NCBI RefSeq assembly: GCF_964340395.1
Contig: NC_135551.1
Span: 31,073,955 to 31,137,954 of the forward strand
DNA length: 64,000 bases
Direction: 5' to 3'
From: Glandiceps talaboti
Taxonomy: Eukaryota; Hemichordata; Enteropneusta; Spengelidae
A program made the translations under genes and the position numbers. The notes below the pieces were generated by a model that searched no databases, was not told the origin of the DNA, and saw only the letters and a list, made by a program, of their open reading frames with translations. Positions 53,546 through 64,000 of the stretch are shown here, in pieces; the first letter of the stretch is position 1, and each line of letters opens with the position of its first letter.

Positions 53546-55915
53546 AAAAACCACTTGAGTGTTTGCCTCTGTCAGTGAGGGTGGCTGTAACTTGGGTTAA
53601 TAGTTCAAATCAAAAGTATTGTAATTTTGATGTTTGATTTGGGCCAAACAATGTGATTTTATGTAGACAAATAGTTGAGACATTTCTCTCCATTGTTAAA
53701 ATGCAAATTATGTATTACGATATTTGGTCAAAACATGTAACTCCAAAACAAGACTACAGATTTACCAGAAAATTTGTTGTGATTTTTCTAGAGACCTGAA
53801 TGTAGGGATGAAGGATTCTTAATGACATGACATGACATTACATTAAATTTGATATGATATGCAAGTTTGGTCTAAAATGTGATAGTCAATCAAAAATACT
53901 ACATTCAAAAAATCTGTTGAATATTTGTTGGGATGTTCCATGGGATATGAATTTGAGAGGTTGATGAAGGCAAGATGATATGATCTTTTCAATACAAATT
54001 ACATAAAAATATGGTAACAAATCCTACACTTGGAAAGTGCTTGTCAAATATTTTTCACCGTAAATCATGATTTAGGGCTGTTGAAATGATAAATATTTCA
54101 AAGGAAGATGATCTCATCAATGTTGCAATCTGATAGTAATTTTGTAAGTTGTTTAGTAATACAACAATTTAAACTCAGTTGTGCGTCTGTCAGTAGTGCT
54201 AATTGTGGTCAACAGTTGTTTTGTGTTTAACAGATTTTTATTGCAGTCAAAAAACAAACAAGAGTGAAGTGCCTATGTTATGATGCATGTGTTATATTGA
54301 ACACAACATATTTAGATGTACCTAGCATGCGCTGGATGGAGGAGTTGCATGGAACTTTGCTAAGCATGTCGTTTTGGATATCAAACTATCCATGGTTTCG
54401 TGACAGTCCTTTCTTCATGAATAGAATGTGGCTGGTCATAATTGCATAAAATTTAATTTAAGCCATGATTTGGAAAGCAGTATACATTTAGTGCAGGAAT
54501 GCATCATATCTACCCTACCAAATATTTGAATGTGAAAGTAGAAGTTACCCAAAAATTTACCATTTCTGACTTGTCATTGACGCTCTGGAAGTGAAATCAT
54601 TGAGGTACATTTATAACAACAAATATTTTCATCTTATTGTCCACAATATTTTCTCAAAAAGTGAACAACCATCAAACTGTTAGTACGTCTGTTGAGATGT
54701 AGTTTGTGTGGAGGGTACCTTGTAGAAGAACTGTTGTAAGTTTTGCCACTTCTGCATCCCTTACAATTGCTATTTTAGGACATGTCTGCAACAAATATAA
54801 CATCTGTAGAAATGTCAGTGCATCAAGAATATGTGCATAGTACCTATGCTGTGATGTGTTGAAAAGATTAGGGACGATCGCACAATGTCGCACAAGTGCA
54901 ACATTGAACATCGTTTGTTTAGGTCAAAACACCCTCCCCTACACGAATGTTCACAAATGCAATATGAAATGTTCATATATGTAAACTCTGGTGAAAACTA
55001 TAGTGGTCATACCACCAAGATCGATGTAATGTAAAAACATGATTGTAAACGCATTAAAATACTACCAGAAACCCAGCACCATATCTCACTTTAGAGGTAA
55101 TTTTTTATCAACTTATCAAAATCGCAGTAGTAAAAACAAAAGCTGTTATCATTGAACGGAGTTCGCTTATTGAACTTGTGTGACATTGTGCAATCATCCA
55201 TAAATGTATAACGGTCTCTTCAGTACTTACAAAAATTGAAATACTCAGTGACTGTCATTGATGGAGTAATCACACAGGCACAGCTGGCATAGGAAAGAAA
55301 CATTATTTCTGATTGTAGGCTATAATTATCTTGATTGATAAAGGGTGGGTGTGACACATCATGTTTGACATACAGTCTTGTTAAAATATGTTGATTTAGC
55401 AAGAGCATATACACCGATGATGAAGTGACAAGGTGCAGTTTATTTCTGCCTAGTATGGCAGCACTGCCTAAATTCATGATAGTTCACTTCATACCAAGTA
55501 AAATTGGATGGCAGCAGTAGAATTTGAAGAAAAAAAGTAAAATGAAGTTGAACAGGTCGGTGTGCCGTGTCGAAGAACATATATGGCCTTGTGGCAATAT
55601 TTTTCTTTTACCAACACTTGACTGTGTTGCATTGCTGTAAATTTTCTTTCAAATTCCAAAAGTAATCGGTTGTACACAAAGACCACCACAGACTACATTT
55701 TGCAGGTATTCGGTGATGTTTGTTTGGACCCCAACAATAATCTGTAACCCTTGAAAGTTGCACACTTCTGCTATTTCAGCTTTACAGGATGTCCGAAAGA
55801 GAAGATACAAAAACAGAAAACCCCTTCTATCTATCATTTATGACATATCTATTTACAGGGAATCGCTTTTGCAAATGTTGGTGCATTCACTGTCTCCTCG
55901 ACATACATTAGTATA
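53546..55915. other. Intergenic, no gene seen
   Basis: AT-rich sequence with only short open frames and no recognisable domain, RNA gene or repeat block. Confidence 0.4.
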
Positions 55916-56228
55916 TGCATGCATGCATAGACAGACACAGACACACATATATACAGACAGACATGCATGCATACATACATACATACATACATACATACAT
56001 GCATACACAAATAAATACATACATACATACATACATACATACGTACGTACGTACATACATAAACACATGCATATGTACGTACGTACGTACGTACGTACGT
56101 ACGTACATACATACATTCATGCATGCATACATTCATGCATGCATACATACATACATGCATACATACATACATACATACATACATACATACATACATACAT
56201 ACATGCATACATACATACACATATACAC
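55916..56228. repeat. CATA microsatellite with CGTA and GCAT patches
   Basis: Similar in make-up to the tract at 3290-3656, including short GCAT and CGTA blocks. These tracts seem to belong to one repeat class in this genome. Confidence 0.95.
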
Positions 56229-56959
56229 ATGATTTTATACACAAAATGGCATGTCTATTGTTGAGGGCATTGAATTAATGTGAATTATGTCTTCAAACAT
56301 TTGAAGAAATATTCAATGTAGAGACATTTGAAACCTGTTTTGGCAGGGTTTGAATACAGTAGTGGTCTGCTGTCTAATGACCATAAATTAGAATTAAATT
56401 TGTGGACCACCAAGTTACAGTGTTCCAAAAGATTGACAATATAAGTATTTACCTACTGTGTACACTATCACTAGTTGTGTGTACATTATGTGGATTTATC
56501 AGTTTCTGATAGAAAGCTGGCTGTAGGAAAATTTGGAGAATTATAAGAAAAAACATGTGCATGAAGACAAACACTTTAAAAGGACCCTCCCCCCTTGATA
56601 AAATGAATAACAGGAGCAATGATGATATGATAGTGACTAAAATATTTACCAACGTCTTGATGTGGTGGTCCACAGTGGCTCTTGTCTAAAAAAGGAAATT
56701 TCTAGCCCAACTCTTGTACATTTTTGTCGTTGATATTCCTGATTCCTTGCTACAGCCAATCAGCATTACTGACTCATTTTAGGCATTTTAGGCATTTGAT
56801 GCAAATTGTATGCCCAGTAGTAGTGATAGGTGAGCATTTCCATTCACAGAGAAGTTAGTTTTGGTATTTTTCCTACAGTTCAACAGGATTTGAAAATTTA
56901 GATGATGCTAGAAGATTTGTAATCCTCAATGGGCACAACTTAAGTAATGAATGACCCAT

Positions 56960-58010
56960 GTGTATCTTTCTGTGGACAATCATGTCTCTGACACCCAGAA
57001 CTTAATTTCAGCCAAACCTGGCACAAATATCAAAATCTAGTAGGATACACTTACATGCCACTTTGTTTCATGACATTGACCTTTATGGCAAATTGGTAGC
57101 ATTATGTGCTTATTATCTCCAAGAATTTATGGCATAAAGACACTATTCAAATGTTTACCCCCCCCCCCCCCCCCCCCACTTTATCAGTCAATTATCTAAT
57201 GAGACTTTTGACCTTGGTGAGGATTTTCAATGTCCATGCCTGTAGGATTATGATATACATTGTGGCAATAAATATTAAATAAAGAGAAAGGCCGTCTTAT
57301 CAGACTATGTATTAAAGCCAATGTCCATTTTCTCCTAAAAGTAAGTGTGTGTCTTCATATGTAGAAAAATAGTTATGGCTGGTATGAGGACTGCCTGTTT
57401 AACAATGTGTAGTATATTTCTCTCTGAAGCCATCCTCAAGAACGTCTTCCTCATCATATTAGCCCCAGACCATCATTATATTAGCCCCAGACCATCACAA
57501 GTCTCTAGGGCTTAGGATAGGAATGAGCCATGTCATGTGGCCTATCCTCAGACAGTCCTAACTATCATGACCACAGATAATAGCCACCTGGCACAAATAT
57601 CATCCCCTATTGTGGCATATATGTACATCACTTTATTTTGTGACCTTGACAAATGCTCTTGAGAGTGGTCATGTTTTCAACCACAACTACCCTGGTAATT
57701 GAGTTGAATATGCATTCAAGTGTGACATACAAATAGTCAAAGTAAGCATGTAAGACTCTGACCTTGACCTCCATCTTAAAGGTCAATAGCACTTTATCCA
57801 ATAACATTAGCCCCACACTATTCAAGTGATCTATAGTGGTAATGGTTGATGCATTTTGTCAGACAATGACAATTTGACTTTCACCTTCAAGGTCAAATTG
57901 TCATTTGCAGAGAAGTTTTCTGATAAGACACGACCTGACCTGCATATTCAAAGTCTATTAATACTTTACCTTTTTAAGTTTGCATGAAGAGATACCTTTA
58001 AAAAAAAGGT
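56960..58010. repeat. Degenerate dispersed repeat rich in 'gaccttga' words
   Basis: Two diverged copies share 'cctggcacaaatatca' and a 'cactttatttt/gtgaccttgac'-like segment (about 57014-57100 and 57585-57660). There is a direct repeat 'atattagccccagaccatca' at about 57459-57497, and several 'gaccttgacc' and 'aaggtca' words. Probably an old transposon-derived region. No coding capacity is seen. Confidence 0.4.
57158..57177. repeat. Poly-C run
   Basis: Twenty consecutive C. Confidence 0.95.
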
Positions 58011-58059
58011 GTAGATCCCATTTCTTGTAAACATTGAATATGTATGTTGAAAACATTTC

Positions 58060-58715
58060 AAAATGTTTGATCGACGATGTTGTATGTAGCAGTCAATGCG
58101 CAGAATCATTGAACTGACAAGTGAATTTGTAAGTTGGTGTTTACAATACGTTAATTGAAAACCAATAAATTTGTATGAAAGTCAATGTGTACAATTGGTG
58201 AGCTGAAAACCAGTGAATTTGTATGTGACCGTCAATGTTTACAGTCCGTGAACAATGATTAAATGAATTTGTATATAGTAGACATTGTTTTCAATCAATG
58301 AACTTGAAATTAAACCAGTGAATTTATATGTAGCTGTGAATGTTTACTATCAGTTGACTGACAACCAATGAACTTGTAAGTCAATATTTACAATTAACCA
58401 ATAAGGTTGTATACATCATTTCATTTATGATCAGTGAACTGACTACCAGTGAATTTGTAAGTCAATGTGTACAATCAGTGAACTGATTACGAATGATCTG
58501 GGTAAGAACTATTCGTGAACTGATAACCAACAAATCTGTATGTAGTTGCCAATGTTTAGCATAACCAGTGAACTGTATAAGCAATCGGTGAACTGATAAC
58601 CAGTGAACATGTAAGTCAGTCTTTACAATCAGTGAAGTGATAAACCATGAACATGGATGTAGCTGTCATTTTGCATAATCAGTGATCTGAAAATTGCTCA
58701 AGCTTACGTGTAGCA
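58060..58715. repeat. Strongly degenerate tandem repeat, about 40-50 bp unit
   Basis: Words such as 'tcagtgaactgataaccagt', 'gaatttgta' and 'gtcaatgtttacaat' recur about 12-14 times with many changes. It looks like an old minisatellite. Confidence 0.7.
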
Positions 58716-61700
58716 GTGAATGTACAACTTAAAAAACTGATGAACCGCTTTCACTCAAGGTAGGTATGTACAAAACCCTTTTGTTTGTCTACACTTTGTA
58801 ACTTCCTGATATTGATATATGTGAATTTTGTACTCAACGTCTAACATTGATTGTGATACTAGTACCAAGTCTAGCTGTATGAACACCAGTGTTAAATCTA
58901 ATGTGCACATTTTGCGAGAACTTACTCAGTGAAGAAGGAATCGCTACAGGTATTCATTTCAAGCAATGTGTTCTGACATCACCTCTGTCCCATTTATCAG
59001 ATCTTGCCCAAGGTTAGTAGTTTATATCAGCTTGTGTTAAATTGACAATAGCCATGAGATATGAAACCTTTGTAAAATGTCCCAATGGTTGCAGAGTTAA
59101 CCAAGTGCTGTTTCCATGTAAAAGGCCTCTGTGCTATGACAACCTCAAACTTGTCAGACTCTTGGCCATATTTGTCATAAAAGTACACTGTACAATAGCT
59201 CGGGAATCGTAAATGCGAGGGTGTGTGACCAATATCAATGAATGTTACACTTCTGCAGGTACTGTTTGACCTTTGTCAATGTCAAAATCAGCTCAAGTAA
59301 ATCATATCATTTTTTGAAAAAATGACTTTTTTTTGGTCCAAAACTGACCTGTTTGTACAGCTTGGAACTATGATGCATAGAGAATCAGTTTTATGTGTCT
59401 GTTCCAATATTAACAGATACAAACCTTTTGCCGGGGTCATTAGATTTGATGCTGACCTTGTGGCCAAAATTCAAAATCAAGCCATTTCTTTGCTATCACG
59501 GATTATTTGTGATATTTTTAAAGCTAGTGTGAAGGTAGAAGTATTAAAGGTAGGACATGTATGTATGTGAAATATTTAGATTTATTATATCCATTTTGAC
59601 AGCGCGGTGTATAGATTTATTAAAAAACTGCTCAGGAACAAAGTCTCATTCACAGACGTGATAGTATTTAGATATGGTGTCACTTTTGACCCATTCGCAG
59701 GCCTTCCACTTGTAAATATATCCCTAATCACTTTTTAATGAGAAATACTATTAATAATAATTCTCAATTTTAATTACTTTTGCTATCTTCATTCATGAAA
59801 CCAGCATCAAAAATCAGGTCACTAATTACTTGAACCAGGATGTTTTTCGATATTTGAGTTCAACTGGTATGTCAAGATAAAGTCATTGTGTGTGTGTTTC
59901 TTGCAAAGGGTTAGTTGACTAGCGATTTCATCCTGTCATTGAGGTTAATTCCATTTTGTTTATTTATCAGATTAAAACCTATTTTCATATTTAATTGTTC
60001 TGTGTTATGCTAGTCTGTAAAAGTATAGATGGCGTGAAAGTCAAGTTTGGACATAAGATGGACCTCAACATCTAGATACTAGTATTATGTGTCAATGTGT
60101 CATATTTTTGATTACTATTTAGCCAAGAATGAAAGAAGCATCATGTGAGGGTGCCCCAGATTAGGTAATATGGGTGTTAGACCTTTTTATGTATACATAA
60201 AACATTGCAATACAGAAATCAGCCAACGGAATGGGTATGAACGATCCTCAGTTTGTAAAACTTCTGCAATTGGAATTGTAAGCACCAAACCTATTTGAAT
60301 AACCAAGAATGTCTCTATCATAAAACCCTGGAAAGGATGATTTTCTAAGTAAACTACAGATTTAAGCCAATCCTTCTAGGCCATATATGCTGTTGATTAG
60401 TTCCCCTTATAGCCAAGTTGTATAATCTTTGATCATTCTAATAACTGGAATATGATTTTCTAAAGGTTTCAATAATATCCACTTGCAATAACCGTACTAT
60501 ATCTAACGTATTACACCATATATACAACTAAAAGTTGAGATCCTGGAGTTACTACCGAAACTACCAAAAGTAGCCTGGGTAGTCAGCAAGTATTTTAGAC
60601 CATCATGAAATAAACAAAGTTTTTAAAGATCAAGAAAGCTTGAAAATATGACTCTCTTGCTTTGTGGTTTTAAATCTAATTGAATTTATCATATATTTAG
60701 GTTTATTCAATTTATAGAAAGGGGGTATTTTTTGCATTCGCCTCAGATGGATATTTTTGAACTAACCCAATTTATAAAACTTGCATGAAACATTCACTTT
60801 AAGTTTCTAGAAATGTAATCATGGCTGCAAAAACCCATTATGCTAACAAATGTTTTGGACAGTGGGTGAGTTTAAGATAAAAAACTGTTAGCCATCTGTT
60901 AGCTAGCCTGTCCAAGACATTGTTCATTGATACAGTAGTAGACAGAGCTAGCACAGTCACAGCTCCAGCACCCACACTGTGGACAGGCAAGCTGACAGCT
61001 TTTACCCTGAACTCAATGGAAAAGATATTTGACTGATCCTCAAATTTTCCTCTGCCAAACATTTTGTTTTACGTCTTTCATGTAAACAGAAGTGTGAGAC
61101 CGAAAATGCCACCAAGGCCTATTTGTTATGATGATAATGTCCAAAATTTACTGCAAAATGTCAGAATGGCCTCGACTCAACAAGTGACAGTGGGAGATAC
61201 TGTCCAGGCAGGGATAAGTGATCACCCCGTTATAGAATTTATCATTTCACAGACTGCCCAGAAAGGGACAAGATGAACACCTATGGAATTCATAACTTGA
61301 TGCATTGCTATATTTTGGAGTCTGTACAATCTTTCAGTTATATCTTCAAATCAACTAGGTATAATACATCATTCTAGAAGTACAGTCAGGGCATTGAAGA
61401 GTATAGGTTTATTGCTAATTTGAAAATTGAATGGATCAAAGTTAAACTGTAGAAGAATTATTTTTGATATATAGTGCTCTTCCAGAACAAGTTCAAGGGC
61501 CTTAAGCTCTCATGCAATTTATAAGTGCCCTCTTAATGTGAAAATCTTACTGTATACCTTTGTAACTTGGCCAGATGGTCACTGAGTTAACCATTTTATG
61601 CAACAATGATAACAACCAGACAATATACCCATGATGCCGTTTTCCTGAAATTCTCCTAATGCTGTAAAGGGTGTTACTGGTCTCTTTAGCCGAGTGATGA

Positions 61701-63149
61701 AAGCATTTGAGGGGGAGAACACTTGATGTATGATGTCGTAATGTGCATTAGTTACAATAATTGCAATGCTGAATGTAGGCTTCCTTGCAAACTTGATCTC
61801 TTATATAATGGGGTTTGTTCATGCACAGGTATGTTAATAATAAAAGCTATGAATACACGTGTTCTGTAGCCGTAACATGCCAGAAACCAAAATCTGTAAA
61901 ACAATTATTACAACGTAGACAAGCAGCAGCCAATAAAAAGCTATCTGTGACAAAATTTGGCATTTGCAGTACATGCATTGTCCATGCAAGGACCAATACT
62001 ATATAGCGTGCCGTTTGACCTCACTATTACAATGAGGTTTAGATGATATACCACTAGTGGGCAATATTGACTAGACCACATGCAAGCTAAGTTGAATGCA
62101 TTTGAACCAAAACTATGGAATTTATACCCAGTGCGCTGTCTGTCACAACTTGCATGTATGCCATCTGTTCGCGGTGCTCAAAATGTTCAAAATCACAAGT
62201 ATTTTTTTCCCTGATTTTTTTGTATGTTTGTGGAGGTGAAATTATATTATTCCTCAATGGTTTTCTCCATTCAGCCTGAAAATACTACCTAAGGGTTATA
62301 TATCACTTCTTGTCAAGCCCCTAAGGTCACTTGAATTTGCTTGGCTGAATGAAGAAAAATATTGGGGCCTAATGTAGAAGTACAGTAAAGTTTTGATTAT
62401 ATACCAACTGCTATTGGACAGTACTGATTTGTATAGTCTTGAATGATACTGAATCGTTAACCACTAGAGGGCAGTATTGATTTGAAAAATATACACTTGT
62501 CTAAACTATTTCTAACTCCCTTTAACATTTCAGCATCGCTATTTTCGTCATGTGACAGTAGCGTAACAGCAGACAATAATGTCTTTCTTGAGATATGGGC
62601 GAATGTTCCAATAACTTGACATGAAAGATGGTTGGTTATACCTGCTAAGTAAAATACCAAGGTAAACATCTGGTGATAATTGTAACTTGTAAGTATAATG
62701 TTTGTTTTTCTGTAAATTTCAACATTTTATGGGTAATAACTGATTGTATATTTGCTTCTTTATGTCTATTTAAAATTAATCCATGTAAAAGTCTGGCAGA
62801 TTTTTGATGAAGTATATGTACGAGTAACTTGATGAACCGTGTACAGAGAAGTGTTGTCATAACTATCATAGGCAGTGTAACACAAACAGACAAGTTCTTA
62901 CTGATAAATGAGGGAACATTGAAATTTCGTGTAATTGATACAAGGAATTGAATAGAAATGTATAAAGCATACAATAGCATTGGTACATGTCATTCCCTAC
63001 ATAGGAGAATAATGCCATTTTTTTAGCCGACTTTCTGACTTTCCCTGCCCATCTATGAACACATCTAAAAAAATTTGCTTTGATCAAATGGAAACTTGGC
63101 AAATGTGCATGGCAAGATCTGATTAATTTTTTGTAACTATTACACAAAT
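58716..63149. other. Intergenic, no gene seen
   Basis: AT-rich sequence. The longest open frames are under 115 codons and show no domain. No splice-supported exon chain was found. Confidence 0.4.
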
Positions 63150-63540
63150 ATCATTTGCATAGTATATGGTTTTTAACATTAGATGACACATGTACAATGC
63201 TTCCTTCATATTACATGTAGCTTGAGTACAATCCAATCAGATCCAATTGTTGTATGAATGTTAATGAGTCATTTCTATAGTAATAAGTAAATGTATTTTT
63301 GGTCAGACATTTGCATAGTAAGTGATTTTCAGTCATAAGGTGATATCTCTAGTGCAGTGCTTGCTTCATATTACATATGATTTTGATACAACCTGGTAAT
63401 TATTGCATGAGTGATAATGAGTCATTTGCATAGTAAATGGGTTTTTTGGTTGATCATTTGCATAGTCATTGATTTTTGGTCATTTTTTACACTGTCTCTC
63501 TAGGACAATGGTTGCGTCATATTACATATAACTTGATGGC
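63150..63540. repeat. Degenerate tandem repeat, about 120-160 bp unit, three copies
   Basis: Each copy holds 'catttgcatagta', a 'tttttggtca' segment, and 'ttcatattacata' followed by 'cttgat'. Divergence between copies is substantial. Confidence 0.65.
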
Positions 63541-64000
63541 TCCAATGGTAATGGCACAATACACAGGTTAGTATTTACATAGATATGTATCTTTATTACA
63601 ATAAATTACATTGTGAATATACATGTACCATATTAAAACATCTGAATTATTCCATTCACAGAATTCCTACCCAAATACAAATCATAAACATCTTACTTCA
63701 AAGGGATACATCGACAAGTACAACGTTGAGGTTAATTGAAGCTGATGCTGTATTCTTTGTCACGTTAATTTGTCTTAATGTTGAATTGGTCAAGCAATGT
63801 CATCTCTTACTTTTCATCCAAATTTATTATGCTGGAGAACTCTTCTTCATATGTGCATATGATCATTTCTAGTGAATGGTGGAATGGTGCATGCATGCGC
63901 GCACACGCACATGCACATCTAAATAACAGATTTTACCTACTTTACCACTCTTAAGAAAAACACTAAGTTAAGATAACTTTATATGTAATGAGTAGATATT

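Noticed and set aside
61064-61276. 70-codon plus-strand frame
   Set aside because: No domain, no splice-linked neighbours and no conservation evidence; within chance for this length.

Overview
The window is nuclear DNA from an invertebrate animal. It is AT-rich, its genes are split by GT-AG introns, and it carries a heavy load of tetranucleotide microsatellites, minisatellites and dispersed repeats. The protein families present occur across animals, so the sequence does not fix the phylum. A marine invertebrate such as a hemichordate, other invertebrate deuterostome or lophotrochozoan is my guess, not a demonstration.

Four genes can be supported. (1) Positions 1-1866 (minus) hold the 5' part of an alpha-tubulin gene that runs off the left edge. 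(2) Positions 5430-7882 (minus) hold a complete four-exon alpha-tubulin gene of 451 codons in the same orientation. The exon 2 copies of the two genes differ only at about ten silent sites, while their introns look unrelated. Each gene has a TATA box about 100 bp before its ATG and an RFX-type X-box about 90-105 bp further upstream, which suggests a role in cilia. (3) Positions 14473-34015 (minus) hold a complete 16-exon ZMYM-family gene. Exon phases join without a break into 2057 residues: an acidic N-terminal half with an array of SUMO-interacting-like motifs, about eleven MYM zinc-finger units, a Val/Pro-rich segment and a Crypton-derived DUF3504 C-terminus. (4) Positions 34522-49044 (plus) hold a DBHS-family gene (NONO/SFPQ/PSPC1 relative) with two RRMs, a NOPS segment, a coiled coil and a Gly/Arg-rich tail.

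The ZMYM and DBHS genes are head to head, with 506 bp between start codons. That interval is probably a shared promoter; it holds an E2F-like site next to a CCAAT box, and the ZMYM start codon sits in a YY1-like motif. Both products are nuclear, so common control is plausible.

The rest is non-coding as far as I can see: introns, long microsatellites (3.3, 11.2, 15, 26, 53 and 56 kb), minisatellites with units of about 21, 33, 50, 60 and 91 bp, a dispersed repeat present as an inverted pair around the ZMYM/DBHS promoter, and a fold-back structure in DBHS intron 1. I recognise no gene in 49.9-64 kb. All exon limits were read by eye from splice signals and reading frame, without alignment or transcript data.
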